A DNA stretch of 64,000 bases from Erinaceus europaeus (GCF_950295315.1 NC_080165.1:6760417-6824416), one strand, 5' to 3'. Counted from the first letter of the stretch, positions 1 through 11,897 are shown. A program made the numbers and translations. The notes: generated by a model from the letters alone, not told the origin.

Positions 1-1480
1 TAAAGGAAAGAATATAGCAGATGAGTTTTGGGGTCTCCATTTTGGAAAAAAAAACTAGTAGGTCTATTTTAGGTCTATTCCAAGGGTCCCATGACTTTAC
101 TAATTTTTGCCTGAGCATGACAGCTAACATGCAGTTGAACCAAAAGCATTGTCTAGGGAGATGGTATCAGAGTTGAAAACAGGACTAGGGGTTAAGCACA
201 TGTGGCGCAAAGCTCAAGGACCGGCATAAGGCCTAAGGATCCCAGTTCGAGCCCCCGGCTCCTCACCTGCAGGAGTAAAGCAGGTCTGCAGGTGTCTGTC
301 TTTCTCTCCCCCTCTCTGTCTTCCCCTCCTCTCTCCATTTCTCTCTGTCCTATCCTACAATGACGACATCAACAACAACAATAATAACTACAACAATAAA
401 ACAACAAGGGCAACAGAAAAGGGAATGAATAAATAAATAAATAAATATAAAAAAAGAAAACAGGGCTAGAAAGCTGGATCAGGGCAGAGAGTAGCTCCCA
501 GATATGGGAAATGTATGTAAGTATCATTTTACAGTGTGTGGTTTTTTTTTGTTGTTGTTGTTTGTTTGTTTTTTAGGTTGTTCTGTTTGCTTGCTGTTTT
601 GGGTCACTGCAAACTATTTAGTTATTTATTTATTGTTCACTTTTGCTTTAAAGTGTATATTTCCCCCTAACCTATGGGTGTACGTGTTCTGTCTCATGGG
701 CCCTGGTCTATATCTAGGTTCTGTGGCTTTGCTTGGAGGTGCACCACCTGGCATGGTATTAAGGAGTCCTGTGAGCTAGGCCTGGGCTCACTAGAGTGCT
801 GTTGGTGAAGAGCTGACATTCCACGCCTGGGGTCTCTGGACACAGTCCGGAGTGAATCATGGTGGGGTGGCACTGGTCACACTGATCGGGTTCAGCTCAG
901 CAGATGCTGTATCAATGGTCTGGATCGAGTGGGGTGTGCAGAAGGACATCACGCCCTGGAGTTTCCAGGACTGGGGAAAAATATGGGTTTTATAGAGAAT
1001 GAGGAGATTTCTCGCTGTCTTGGAGTTTAAGAAGACAATAGATAGTTATTATTGTAACCAAGTTATTAGAGAATTTGGGTGACTTTGAAAATCCTCTGGT
1101 TAGGATTTGCTGTCTCATTTAAGACCTTACCATGATTTATGCTATTTAATGCTATTTACATACAGCTGTCTCTTACCTACTGACACAAGCAGTTGCTTCT
1201 GGTCTCCTTGGTCTAAGACTATAGATGATTTAATATTTTCATTAAACAATCATTGTTAGAAATGTATTAAAAATATTTGAACCCACTGTTAAAATCAAGT
1301 AGGTTACAGATTTGAAAACTTAAGTGCTTAGATTGAAGGAATCTTTACTGGAATGCTTAACCCACTGCGCTCCTGCCCAGCCCCCGAGTTTCTGGTTTTG
1401 AACAGCTGTTATGAGTCCTGAGCATACCTGCCAGGAACTAATTGCTGCCTGTTAGGAGAAATTAAAAGAATAAATAAACT
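1..1480 (-). mobile_element. L1 3' region fragment, split by a SINE
   Basis: 1-184 and 470-1480 match blocks that recur at 28560-28800, 45650-47200 and 60600-61260: GGTCTCCATTTT, then AGCTGGATCAGGGCAGAGAG, then a stretch ending AGCAGATGC. The minus orientation is set by related copies that carry the complement of an A tail at their left end. A SINE occupies about 185-453. Confidence 0.6.
185..453 (+). repeat. SINE-A (ERI-like), nearly full length
   Basis: tRNA-like head (GTTAAGCACATGTGGCGCAA, GTTCGAGCCCC box B), CT-rich body and (CAA)n tail ending AATAAATAAATAAA. This is a reference copy for family A. Confidence 0.85.
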
Positions 1481-1669
1481 AAATGTTGGATATATTGAAT
1501 TATAAGTCCTTACTGCCATGCACTTTTCTGAGATTACATCATGTTCTAAAAGTACATGGAGTTACTAGAACCATGGTCATTTAATTTTATCAATTTGTGT
1601 ACATTTTTAATTAATTGTGATTTTCTCTTATCTGAATGAGTGCATTGTTATTTTTTTTTCACCTCACAG

Positions 1670-1806
1670 ACAACATCTGGGGAAGATGTTCGAGACTTCA
1701 CAAAAGTGTTAAAGAATAAGTTTAGATCAAAGAAGTACTTTGCCAAACACCCTCGGCTTGGCTACCTTCCTGTCCAGACAGTTCTTGAAGGCGACAACTT
1801 AGAGAC
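1670..1806 (+). CDS. UTRN: UTRN exon equivalent to dystrophin exon 70
   Basis: This 137-nt exon, the same length as dystrophin exon 70, encodes [17 protein letters not shown] and continues through [19 protein letters not shown] to GDNLET. This is the conserved stretch just after the ZZ zinc finger, at the end of the cysteine-rich domain that with WW and EF hands binds beta-dystroglycan. The acceptor is a T-rich tract ending CACCTCACAG at 1669 and the donor is GTAAGT at 1807. The first codon is whole and the last (AC) is completed by T from the next exon. An ERI-like SINE and L1 sequence fill the upstream intron. Confidence 0.97.
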
Positions 1807-2092
1807 GTAAGTTTCATTTTCCTATTAAAATCGACCTCTTCTTTCATATTGCCTTATCTTGTTTTAGTGGAATAAGAGATTGCTTAATCCCAAAAAGCAT
1901 TTGTATTTTGGCAAGTCATTTTTTTAAGAGTCAGACTAAACTTGAAATCGATTTGCACAGCATGGCATTTTGCTAATAGCTTTTGACAACATCACAGCTA
2001 AATTCTAGGTTTAATCTCAAACTTATGCCTGAACTTTAAAATGTGAATTAGTGTTAACAGCTATTTCACTGGTCAGTTAAAAAACACATGGG

Positions 2093-2310
2093 ACCCAGTG
2101 GTGGCGCACCTGGTTGAACACACATGTTACAATGCACAAGGATCCAGGTTTGAGCCCGTGGTCCCCATGTGCAGAGGGAAAGCTTTGCAAGCAGTAAGTA
2201 GTATTGCAGGTGTCTGTCTCTCTTCCTCTTTACCTCCCCCTTCCCTCTTAATTTCTTACTATCTCTATCAAAATAAATAAACAAATAAATATAATCAATT
2301 TTTTTTAAAA
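2093..2310 (+). repeat. SINE-B (ERI-like)
   Basis: Head GTGGTGGCGCACCTGGTTGA, box B GGTTTGAGCCC, body ending in AAATAAATAAACAAATAAAT. Family B differs from A by the CCACCTGCAGGGGGAAAGCTT block. Confidence 0.8.
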
Positions 2311-2605
2311 AAATGTCCCATGGGTGAGGTCCAGGGCTTCTACTCCAGCAGTCCATGGGAGCACTGTGTAGCAGAAAGAATGTGACAGAGTAGAACAGTA
2401 TCATGGTGTTCATCTCTCTCTAAATAAAATAAAAATAATGAAAGGCATCCCAGGTAGCAGTCATAGAATTATACATGTGAGAAGCCCCAGAGCTACAGAA
2501 GCAAAGGATAAAGAAAAACTCCAGGGAGATGGTGAGATCATTTGCTGTTTTATTATTTTATTATGATTCCTCACTGTGTTCTTACACATGTATTCATATA
2601 TACAT

Positions 2606-3005
2606 CGCCGGGCTGAGCTTCACTGACGGGAGACAGACGACCCGGGACTCATGGTTGAGCTGTAGGTAGTATCTCTTTATTCATGCGGAACGCAGCACAA
2701 TCTAAGCCGAGCTACACTAAACTAAAGTAAAACTCACAATGCTGTCTTTATATATACTTGCCAAGTAGGATGTAAACAGGATGTGACGTAGGTAGAGAGG
2801 GTGGAGAGAAAAGTGACTGGTGAAAATCAGGGTGTGACAAGGAGAGGGGCGGAGCAAAAAGACATCATGAACCAGTGGGGATTAAACCAATGCCCTGCAG
2901 GCAGGGTGCTGCTTAGTTATGTAAATAGAATAGTGTTAAGCAGGGGGGATTAAACCAAATGAAACAGAAGAGGTTTTTAGAAGTAGAATTAGAAGCCTAC
3001 CAACA
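2606..3005 (-). mobile_element. Solo LTR, class II ERV family (same family as the 52320-60090 provirus)
   Basis: A 400-bp LTR, older than the provirus. The left end is CGCCGGG, decayed from TGCCGGG, and the right end is CCTACCAACA. It is flanked by a perfect 6-bp duplication ATACAT at 2600-2605 and 3006-3011. Internal blocks AAACAGGATGTGA, AGAGAGGGTGGAGAGAAAAG and TGACTGGTGAAAATCAG match the proviral LTR. The minus strand carries AATAAAGA. Antisense to UTRN. Confidence 0.9.
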
Positions 3006-3076
3006 ATACATTCCTCTTTTCTTTTCCCTTGACTGTGAAGATAATAAAACCAGGGCTTTGCAGATTATCTGACATA

Positions 3077-3200
3077 TGGGCTGTGGAAATAGCACAGTGC
3101 TTCTGTGCAGAATTTGCATGCTAGATGACCCAGGTTCAATCCCTCCCCTCCCCATGAAGCATACATGAGACAGAAGTTTGGAGTAGCAGAGTCACTGTTA
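3077..3200 (+). repeat. SINE-C, short tRNA-like
   Basis: GGGCTGTGGAAATAGCACAGTG head and CCCAGGTTCAATCCC box B. Related copies lie at 8698, 15450, 29805 and 40355. Confidence 0.55.
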
Positions 3201-3554
3201 CAAAGCAAAGCAAAATGTGCATTTCTGTCTGCCTTGTTTTCTTCTAGATGTGGGGGTCCTCTGAGCCTGTCTCGGCCCCCGCCTGTGGTGGGGGGAGGAA
3301 GAGTCGGTGGGTAAGGGAAGCGACTTGCGAACGTTCTGTGTGAGAAACTCGGTGCTTTGTCCTGTGTTCACTCATTACCAGGGTTGTCACTGGGGGGCAT
3401 GCAAGCTGTACACGTCTGTTTCTCCAAGTGACCGTTTCTCCCCTAGGTCTTTCCTCTCCTTTCCTTTTCTTTTTTTTTTTTAAATCAAAAGTGAGCTTGA
3501 GAGAGAGAGAGAGAGAGGTAGGTAGGGAGGACAGAAGAGGGAGAGAGTGAGAAG

Positions 3555-3725
3555 ATGAGCGAGGTGGTACTGCCCCTGGTTAAGTGGATGCACTACAGTG
3601 CACAAGGACACAGGTTCAAGCCCCTGGTCCCCACCTGCAGGTGGAAAGCTTCATGAGTGGTGAAGTAGAGTTACAGGTGCCTCTCTGCCCCATTCAATAA
3701 TAAATGAAATTCAATTTAAACAAGA
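3555..3725 (+). repeat. SINE-B, shortened
   Basis: GAGGTGGTACTGCCCCTGGT head, CAGGTTCAAGCCCCTGGTCC box B, and a short body ending near AATAATAAATGAAA. Confidence 0.75.
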
Positions 3726-4124
3726 AGTCATTTAAAGAGGGGGGAAGAGAGAAAAGGAGAGACATCTGCAGCACCGTTCCACCACCCTTGAAACTTCTCC
3801 CAGGCGTGTGGAGCACCCCAGGGCTACCCACAGCAGCAGTGCCCCACGCAGCCCAGACATTGTCCTTGGCGATGAAGCATGTAGCCCCTGTCCCTTTTCT
3901 GTCCAGTAACATTGCTCAAAGCATATAGAGGAGGGATCATGACACCTCATGATTGCTCGAATGGTTCATCACTTAAGTGGTGCAACAGAGAATGACTTGT
4001 GGTGTGTGGTGTCCTTGGTAGGAAGAGTTTCAGTTCAACTTTGGCCCATACAGAACAGCCTAGAAGCAGAGTGAGGTAGGTGAATTTTGTTTCTCTCTTT
4101 GCCCTAACTGGGTAGCACTACAGA

Positions 4125-4197
4125 CAAACTTTCTTTCTTTCTTTCTTCCTTCCTTCCTTCCTTCCTTCCTTCCTTCCTTCCTTCCTTCCTTTCTTTT

Positions 4198-4264
<67 letters not shown>

Positions 4265-4388
4265 ATCTTCCTTCCTTCCTTCCTTCCTTCCTTCCTTCCT
4301 GCCTGCCTGCCTGCCTGCCTTCCTGCCTTCCTTCCTGCCTTCCTTCCTTCCTTCCTTCCTTCCTTCCTTCCTTCCTTCCTTCCTTTCT
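4125..4388. repeat. Tetranucleotide microsatellite (CTTT)n/(CTTC)n/(CTGC)n
   Basis: About 260 bp of uninterrupted pyrimidine-rich tetramer repeat with a compound CTTT core, flanking CTTC blocks and a short CTGC block at 4300-4320. The Lys/Glu/Arg ORF on the minus strand is an artefact of this repeat. Confidence 0.97.
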
Positions 4389-4866
4389 GGAATCAAACTG
4401 CCTTGAATTTAAACTTGCTGTTTGATTTGGGGCCAGTTGCTGAAAATGTCTGTGCTTCAGTTAACACAGCTGTGAAATAAAGATATCAGGAGATGGATAG
4501 CCTAACATGAAACAAGGAATTTTTATCTGTTTGTGATTTGACAATACCTTACAAAATTATGACTTCAGGAGTCTAGTTTCACATGCACATGTGGTATATG
4601 TAAGCCACCTCCCCCTCCAGGAAAGACCTCCCCTCCTCGTAACCAGCACAGTTCCAGTTCATCTGATTTTATCCACGATACTCCAGACCACCTGCTAGTT
4701 AGGCCAAGACCTCTTACTTCACTTGGTCTAGTCAGTTCCATCCATTGGGCGACAAATGATACAATCTCAACTTCAAAAAATAATTTAAATTGAAACAGAA
4801 GAAATGTAGTCATGAATTAATAAGTAATAAAATTACTAAGTAATTATGTCAAGAGTGAGTTTTTCC

Positions 4867-5075
4867 GGGCTAGGCTGTGACGCACCTGGTTGAGCGCACA
4901 TGTTACAATGTACAAGACCCGGGTTCAAGCCCCTGGTCTCCACCTGCAGGGGGAAACTTTGTAAGCAGTGAAGCAGGTCTGCAGGTGTCTGTCTTTCTCT
5001 CTTTCTATCACCCTCCTACCCTTTCAATTTCTGGCTGTCTCTATCCAATAAAGATAATTAAAAAAAAAAAAAAAG
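4867..5075 (+). repeat. SINE-B, full length
   Basis: Head GCTGTGACGCACCTGGTTGA, box B CGGGTTCAAGCCCC, tail CCAATAAAGATAATT followed by A-run. Lies head-to-head with the next SINE. Confidence 0.85.
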
Positions 5076-5154
5076 AAAAATGAGTTTTTCAACCTCTCAA
5101 TAATTTTTTGAAATATGAGCATTATGCCTATCAAAACAATTCTCTTGTGCATAA

Positions 5155-5505
5155 TCTTTTTTTTTTGCCTCCAGGGTTATTGCTGGGGCTCAGTGCCTGC
5201 ACCATGAATCCACTGCTCCTAGAGGCCATTTTTTCCCCTTTTGTTGCCCTTGTTGTTTTAGCCTTGTTGTGGATATTACTGTTGTTGATGTTATTCATTG
5301 TTGGATAGGACAGAGAGAAATGGAGACAGGAGGGAAGACAGAGGGGAAGAAAAAGACAAGACACCTGCAGACCTGCTTCACCACCTGTGAAGCGACTCCC
5401 CTGCAGGTGGAGAGCCGGGGGCTCGAACTGGGAACCTTCCTCCAGTCCTTGCGCTTTGCACCCGATGTACTTAACCTGCTGTGCTACCGTCTGACCCCCT
5501 CTTGT
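5155..5505 (-). repeat. SINE-A with extended 3' part
   Basis: Reverse copy: TGCCTCCAGGGTTATTGCTG on the left, then GACACCTGCAGACCTGCTTC, ending in GACCCCC. This longer subtype includes the CTCCAGGAGCAGTGGATTC block. Confidence 0.85.
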
Positions 5506-5904
5506 GCATACTTTTTAGAGAAAAATTATTGCTGGTTACTACCAGTGTCCAGTTGTGAAAAGGAGTTAAGTTCTAGTTACAAATTATTATATTAGAAAAA
5601 TTTATAAGTGTGAAGTATCAAGTATTCTACAGTATATAGGGACAGAAATGTAACGGGAATCATGAAAAATGCTCCGACTGCAGTTTTGTCAAGTCAGGCA
5701 TTAATAATCAAAACTCACAGTTGATTATTTACATATGTGAAGGACTCATCCGAGAGCAGCAACAGTATGTTGAGATGGTTCTTGACACGGAGTCAAGACA
5801 CAGGGATAGACAGACACTTGGACCCAATTCTTTTTCACTATAAAGTTCTGTACACTAGGATCTTTGAAAATGCATCCACAACTTTATCTTTGTTATTTGT
5901 GGAG

Positions 5905-6078
5905 CTAATAAGAGGTAGCGAACACATCACAGTGCACAAGGACCCAGGTTCAAGCCCCCCCGCCCTCATTTGCAGGGGGTGAAGCAGAGCTGCAGGTTTC
6001 TCTCTGTCTCTTTCCCTGTCTCTGTCTCCTTCCCCCCTCACAGTTTCTGTATCTATCCAATATAAATTAATTAATTTA
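5905..6078 (+). repeat. SINE-B
   Basis: GAACACATCACAGTGCACAA then CAGGTTCAAGCCCCCC, with a CT-rich body ending at TCCAATATAAATTAATTAA. Abuts the inverted SINE at 6080. Confidence 0.75.
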
Positions 6079-6079
6079 A

Positions 6080-6355
6080 AAATATATTTATTTATTCCCT
6101 TTTGTTGACCTTGTTGTTTTATTGTTGTAGCCATTATTATTATTGATGTCATTGTTGGATAGGACAGACAGAAATGGAGAGATGAGGGAAAGACAGAGAG
6201 GGGGAAAGAAAGATAGACACCTGCAGATCTGCTTCACCGCTTGTGAAGTGATTCCCCTGTAGGTGGGGAGCCGGGGGCTCGAACCCAGGATCCTTACACT
6301 GGTCCATGCGCTTTGCGCCACCTGTGCTTAACCCGCTGCGCTACCGCCCAACTCC
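6080..6355 (-). repeat. SINE-A, full length
   Basis: Begins with the TTTATTTATTCCC tail complement and ends GCTACCGCCCAACTCCC. Box B complement GGGGGCTCGAACC is intact. Confidence 0.85.
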
Positions 6356-7704
6356 CAATTAATTAATTTTATAAGAAAAAGGTAAGTGGATGAAAATCCA
6401 CAGTGCAGTTGCAGGAGACAGGTTTTGCTTTTGTTTTTTCCTCCATAAGTCATATCACAGATGCACAAGCAGAAAGATGTGTTATCCAGTTATCTGTGTA
6501 GACAGGTTCCAAAATTACAGGTATATTTGAAGTTTATAAACAAGTGCAAACTTTACGACAACTTTGCTTGCTATTAAACTTTGTAAACAGTTTGCTGTAG
6601 ATATGCCTTCTGGTCATTTTTCTGCACAGCACACGGTTACTAGGTCTAATTAACCTTTGGAGTAGCAGCCGGCTGAAGCTCAGAATTATCACAGAACACT
6701 TTTAGTTACAGGATAATTTGCCAAGTTTCAACCAGTGATGTTCCATCCGCACTTTTGATAAGCCATTGGCATTTTGTGTCCCAAGAATCTGTATTTTTCC
6801 TATGAGTCATACAGATAGGTGACTTCTCCTTCTGTTAAGGATTTCTTGATAATTTGCTTCTTATTGTCAAAACAATTAACATCGGAGTGTTCTGAGTGAC
6901 TCAGTAAAGTATAAAAAAGCAGAAAAGCATGCCAATTAATCCTATGCTTTTTTGTTTTTTTTTTTTTGCTGTAACTCTGAAAATGCTTTGATGCGTCTAA
7001 CATAAATTTGCATTTGAGGTGAGAGAAAAACAACAGGAAGAAATGAGGACATGTAAGATCTGATCCCATTTCCCAGACCCTTTGACAATGGTTCACGAAC
7101 TACTGCGGGCAGATTTCCTTCCTTTGTTAATTCTAGAAGGAATTCTTGAGCCCTGTTTTTTTGTAAATTGGGAACCATTAGTCTTCTAGTGTGCCTTCGA
7201 CTGATGTGAGTGGGTGGTTAAAAATTTTTTTTTGTTGTTTTGTTTATTCTCCTCATTGTGGGAGGAGAACATTGGAGAAAACCCAGTCTAGTGGTAAATG
7301 TGTTGAAGTTATTTATGAAAATGATTAGAGTGATTTTTTTTCTTTTTTCTCTTTCACTCCTGCAAAATATAATATCCTGTACCTAGCCTAGTAACTGTAC
7401 ATGCATACAGGGAGAAAATTCATGGGGGAAATGAGCTATTAGTTATTAGAAAGTAAGCAAACCCAAAGGATGCTTTCTTCAATTAATTATGTAACATTCA
7501 TGCAAGATTTCTTCAAAGAGTAATCAAAATTAATGAACAGAAATTGATTAAAAGATTATCAGGAGTATAAACCCAGAAACAGACTAAAATACTGACAAAA
7601 GTATGAAGTATTATTACTGGCTAAAATTAAGTTCATTCCTTAAACATTAAAGAACTAAAATAGGCATCCCCCCATGATATTGATTAAGGAGGAATTGATG
7701 AATC

Positions 7705-7706
7705 AA

Positions 7707-7741
<35 letters not shown>

Positions 7742-8010
7742 CCTCCAGGCTTATCGCTGGGGCTCTGTGCCAGCACTGTGAATCCACTGCTCCTATGGCC
7801 ATTGTTTGCATTTTATTGGATAGGACAGAGAGAAATAGAGAGGAGTCGGGGAGATAGAAAGAGAAAGATAGACACCTGCAGGGAAAAAATATTGCTAGTT
7901 AGTACCAGTAATAACACTGCTTGTGAGGCAACCCCCCTTCAAGTGGGGAGCTGGGTCCTTGTGCTTTGTGCGATGTTCACTTAACCACAATACACCACCT
8001 CCTGCCCACT
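7705..8010 (-). repeat. SINE-A, degenerate, preceded by (CT)n
   Basis: A (CT)15-like run at 7709-7737, then CCTCCAGGCTTATCGCTGGG and TCCACTGCTCCTATGGCC; divergent with an internal insertion near 7890. Confidence 0.65.
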
Positions 8011-8024
8011 CCACCCCCCATTTT

Positions 8025-8295
8025 TTTCCACCAGGATATTGTTAGAGTTTAGTGCCTGCACAACACTGTTCCCAGTGACCAATATTTACCATTATATTAT
8101 ATTTTATTTTTAATTTGTTAGGGCTGAGAGAATCTGAGATGGAGGGGGAGATAGGCAGGGAGAGAAACGGAAAGATACCTGAAGTGCTTGCCTCATTGCT
8201 CCTGAAGGTTCTCTCCCTGCAGGTGGGAAGAGACGGGCTCGAACCTGGTGCTTGCTCATGGTAACCTGCATTTAACTACCGCTCACCCTCCTTTT
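8025..8295 (-). repeat. Diverged SINE
   Basis: CCACCAGGATATTGTTAGAG, then GGGCTCGAACCTGGTGCTTG box B complement. An older relative of SINE-A. Confidence 0.5.
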
Positions 8296-8296
8296 T

Positions 8297-8552
8297 AAAA
8301 AATATTTATTTATTCCCTTTTTTATTGTTGTAGTTACTGATGCCATCACTGTTGGATAGGACAGAGAGAAATGGAGAGAGGAGGGGAAGACAGAGGGGGA
8401 GAGAAAGATAGACACCTGCAGACCTGCTTCACCGCCTGTGAAGCGACTTCTCTGCAGGTGGGGAGCCAGGGGCTTGAACCGGAATCCTTACACGGGTCCT
8501 TGGGTTTTGCACCACGTGCACTTAACCCACTGTGCTACCGCCTGGACTCCCC
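8297..8552 (-). repeat. SINE-A
   Basis: TATTTATTTATTCCC tail complement, GATAGACACCTGCAGACCTG core, CTACCGCCTGGACTCC end. Confidence 0.85.
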
Positions 8553-8697
8553 CCTCCCCCTTTTTAAGTTCTTACCAGAGTAAGACCCAAGTCGTAATGA
8601 GTTTAACTTCATAACTGTGGATAACTGTGGTAAGAGAAGGAACATTTGAGGCAAATGAAATAGCTTTTTCTATACAAGGCCATTGTAGAAATCACTA

Positions 8698-8800
8698 CGG
8701 CTGGGGAAATAGCATAATGGTTATGCAAAAGCCTTCAGTGCCTGACAGTCTGAAACCTCAGATTTTATCCCCAGCACCACAATAAACTAGAGCTGAGCTG
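8698..8800 (+). repeat. SINE-C
   Basis: GGCTGGGGAAATAGCATAAT head, ATGCAAAAGCC, and CAGCACCACAATAAACTAGA end. The AG-rich stretch 8810-8930 follows. Confidence 0.6.
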
Positions 8801-9129
8801 AGCGGTGTTCTGGAAGGGAGAGGGTGAAGGTCAATGAAGAAGAGAGAGATGGGGATGGAAGGAAGAAAAGAGAGAGAAAGTGAGGAAAGAAGGAAAGAAG
8901 AGGGGCAGAGTAACGTGTGAGAAAACAGAGAACAAAACCAAGAAAGAAGTGTGGAGAGGCAGGACCATCGCTCACCTGGATAGTGAGTGTTGTTTTGCTC
9001 TGTGCACAAGCCAGGTTCAAGCTCTGTCCTCCCTGCACTGAAGGGAACTTTGGACCTTTGGTTTCTTGTCGGGCTAGCATCACGAGAGAGAGAGATGACC
9101 CAGGGACTAAGCTCGTGGCGGCAAAGCAA

Positions 9130-9890
9130 TACAAATCTTGATTCATTCGAGCGCTCCAGAGTCGGGCGCTAGCACACCTGGTTAAGCCACGTGGCGCCAA
9201 CCGCAATGGTGGGCTTCAGCCTCTCTGTCTGCATGCCCGCCCTCGTCCAGGTCGGGACATGGAAAAGACAAGACAGAAACGGAAGTGGATCGATACTACC
9301 ATACATAGTTAGGAAAGGGGTGGAGAAAGGCAAAGGGGGCCGGGAATGGTATGGACCTCCCCAGCAACTGTTGCTAGGGGTACAACTGGCAGGATTAGCA
9401 ATACCTTGCAGGGAATTAGGAAGGAGACCTTTAGTCATTTGTAAGACAAAGCAGAAGATTGATATGTAGATAATAAAGGGATGGGCCATAGTATCAGGGA
9501 ATGTAGGGTGGAGCCGGCTTAATGTTTTTTAAGGAATGCCGGCGGGAAGATGCAGGATGTTTTTTGGGGGAGGGAAGACTTACATGGCCACCAACCTTTT
9601 GAGGTTCATGTGTCCCCCTTTTTGCTCAACCCCTCCATAGAGAGAGACGCTTACCAGGGTAGACTCACCTCTCAGGTCAGGCCCTGCCAGGCTCCACCAC
9701 ATCCCCACAACCTCTCTGCAGTTTCTCTCCTTTTCTCTCTTCTCTTTCTCTCTGTCTCTGTGTATGAGGGTGGGGGGGTGGGGTCATCCCAGAGAGGGGA
9801 AGCCCTGGAGATGACAGACAGGAAGGAAGGAGAGCGGGAGCTGGGAGGGGAATTCCAGGAAAAATGAAAATCTTTTTAGGCTAAACCAAG
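9130..9890. repeat. Unclassified region with ERV-like segment
   Basis: A short SINE head (GTCGGGCGCTAGCACACCTG) at 9163 is followed by about 330 bp of unrecognised GC-richer sequence. 9485-9715 resembles the provirus between PPT and pol (52820-52995): both have ATAGTATCAGG, then TTGCTCAACC and AGAGAGAGAC, and end CC.CACAAC. Probably an old ERV internal fragment. ORFs here are short and not recognised. Confidence 0.45.
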
Positions 9891-9944
9891 GTGTTTGGAT
9901 TTTTTTTTTAATTTAGTAGAATTTCATTTTATTTTATTTTAAAG

Positions 9945-10085
9945 ATTTTATTTATTTATTAATAAGGGAGATAGGAGGAGAGAGAAAGAACCAGACATCA
10001 CTCTAGCACATGTGCCGCTGGGGATTGAACTCAGGACCTCATGCTTGAGAGTCCAAAGCCTTATCACTGCGCCACCTCCTGGACC
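9945..10085 (-). repeat. SINE-D
   Basis: AAAGATTTTATTTATTTATT, then AGAACCAGACATCACTCTAG and GGATTGAACTCAGGACCTC, ending CACCTCCTGGACCAC. The + copy at 26210 is its reverse complement. Confidence 0.75.
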
Positions 10086-10089
10086 ACAG

Positions 10090-10345
10090 AATTTTATTTT
10101 TTTAAGTGATGACATAGTGATTTATTTATTTTTAGTGAATTAATATTGATTTACAAAAGTATGAGACAACAGTGGTCTAACCCCACACCATTCCCACCAC
10201 CATAGGTCTGTGTTCCCATCCCCTCCACTGGAGCATGTGGTAGCTCTCCCAAGGTGAAAGATAGGGGTTGACTATTATCTCCCAAGAACAACAGGGAACC
10301 ACTGAAAGAGTTCCTGGGACCCCACTCAATCTTCTAGGTGGCAGA
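10090..10345 (-). mobile_element. L1 3' fragment (older subfamily)
   Basis: ACACCATTCCCACCACCATA and TCCCATCCCCTCCACTGGAG follow the pattern of the minus L1 3' ends at 12845 and 51640. Confidence 0.5.
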
Positions 10346-10379
10346 TGGATCAAGGAAAACTAAAGGCTATTTTTTTCTC

Positions 10380-10630
10380 AAACTTTTTTTTTTGCCTCCA
10401 GGGTTATTACTGGGGCTCAGTGCCTGCACTACAAATCCACTGCTCCTGGAGGCTACTTTCTCCCCCCCTTTTTGTTGCCCTTGTTGTTTATCACTGTTGT
10501 TGTTATTATTGTTGTTGCCATTGCTGTTGTTGTTGGATAGGACAGAGAGAAATGGAGAGAGGAGAGGAAGACAGAGAGGGGGAGAGAAAGACAGACACCC
10601 GCAGACCTGCTTCGCCGCCCGTGAAGTGAC
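10380..10630 (-). repeat. SINE-A, extended subtype, truncated
   Basis: GCCTCCAGGGTTATTACTGG through AGACCTGCTTCGCCGCCCGT; the tRNA-like head is missing and replaced at 10630 by unrelated sequence. Confidence 0.8.
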
Positions 10631-11149
10631 GTGCAGTTTACTGAGAGGCAGCAAAGTAGTTTCCTTGGATAGTTCTCTGCCTTGCCACGCGCACGACCCA
10701 GACTCAAGCCCACCACGCTGAAGGAAGCTTTGGTATTGGCTGATTCTTTCCCAGGGTCTCTTGGTCTCCATCTCCATCTGGAGTAGAAAAGTCAATTGCG
10801 AAGCCCCAGTGAGGGGGTGGGGGGAGCACTCTGCCAAGAACTTAAGGCGCTGTAGGGGCCATTTTCACAGAAAGTGAAGGTTCTGGCTCTGTTTTATAAT
10901 AGTCCGCTGTGCTGAATAGAGGCTGATTCTTTTCATATTAGCATGTGATTAACCAAGCTTAATATAGCCACCCCTCTAGAAAGCAAGGATGGCCTGAATT
11001 TTAAAATTAAGCCTAGCACAGAGATTGGGTTTACTTTAACCTCCTTTAATTGGAGATGCTGATTGTGCAGTGGACATCAGTCCCCCCCCCCCCTTCCAGA
11101 ATTAAATGAGAAAGCTTTTCACTTCACTGATTTTTTTAGTTCTTTTTTT

Positions 11150-11440
11150 TTAATATTTACTTGTTTTCCCTTTTGTTGCCCTTGTTGCTTTTATTATTGT
11201 TATAGTTATTATTGTTGTTGTCATTGATGTCGTTGTTGGATAGGACAGAGAGACATGGAGAGAAGAGGGGAAGACAGAGAGGGGGAGAGAAAGACAGTCA
11301 CCTGCAGACCTGCTTCACCTCCCGTGAAGCGACTCCCCTGCAGGTGGGGAGCCAGGGGCTCGAACCGGGATCGTTACACCGGTCTTTGCACTTCACGCCA
11401 CATGTGCTTAACCAGCTGTGCTATCGCCCGACTCCCCACT
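11150..11440 (-). repeat. SINE-A
   Basis: CTTTTGTTGCCCTTGTTGC, GGATAGGACAGAGAGACATG, and intact head GCTATCGCCCGACTCCCC. Confidence 0.85.
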
Positions 11441-11699
11441 TCACTGATTTTTATTTTCCTACAAGTCAAAATATTTTCATTTGAATGAAATCTAAACTTT
11501 GATTTGATTTTTTTAAAAAAACTTTCTTTCCTTTTCTTGAAAATTTTTGCATTAAAGAAAAATAACTTTTTGTACCCCTCCTACCCTATGGTTTTGTTAA
11601 TTAATCCTTTCTTAAATAAAAAAAAAAATAAAAAAAAAAATAAAAGTGGATACTTATTATTTATAAAAAAAAAAGAAAAATAACTTTTTGAGAAGCTTT

Positions 11700-11897
11700 T
11701 TTTAATATTTATTTTTCCATTTTGTTGCCTTTGTTGTTTTTCATTGTTGTTGTAGTTATTATTGTTGTTATTGATTGTTGTCGTTGTTGGATAGGACAGA
11801 GAGAAATGGAGAGAGGAGGGGAAGATAAAGAGGGGGAGAGAAAGGCAGACACCTGCAGACCTGCTTTACTGCCTGTGAAACGACTCCCCTGCAGGTT
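11700..11897 (-). repeat. SINE-A, truncated at GACTCCCCTGCAGGT
   Basis: Tail, (TTG)n and CT-body complement are present; the tRNA-like half is absent. A + oriented L1 tail (TACCCCTCCTACCCTATGG, then AAATAAA and A-runs) lies at 11570-11650. Confidence 0.75.

Noticed and set aside
1670..1806. Assignment to dystrophin (DMD) instead of utrophin
   Set aside because: Residues at paralogue-specific positions ([48 protein letters not shown]) fit utrophin throughout.
4118..4396. 92-residue Lys/Glu/Arg/Gly ORF on the minus strand
   Set aside because: Produced entirely by the CTTT/CTTC microsatellite; no gene.
10338..10837. Several ORFs of 87-156 residues on both strands
   Set aside because: They run across a SINE-A; the same RTERNGERRGRQ-like peptides recur wherever this SINE occurs (8371, 11212, 14677, 32289, 34151, 38989, 43218).
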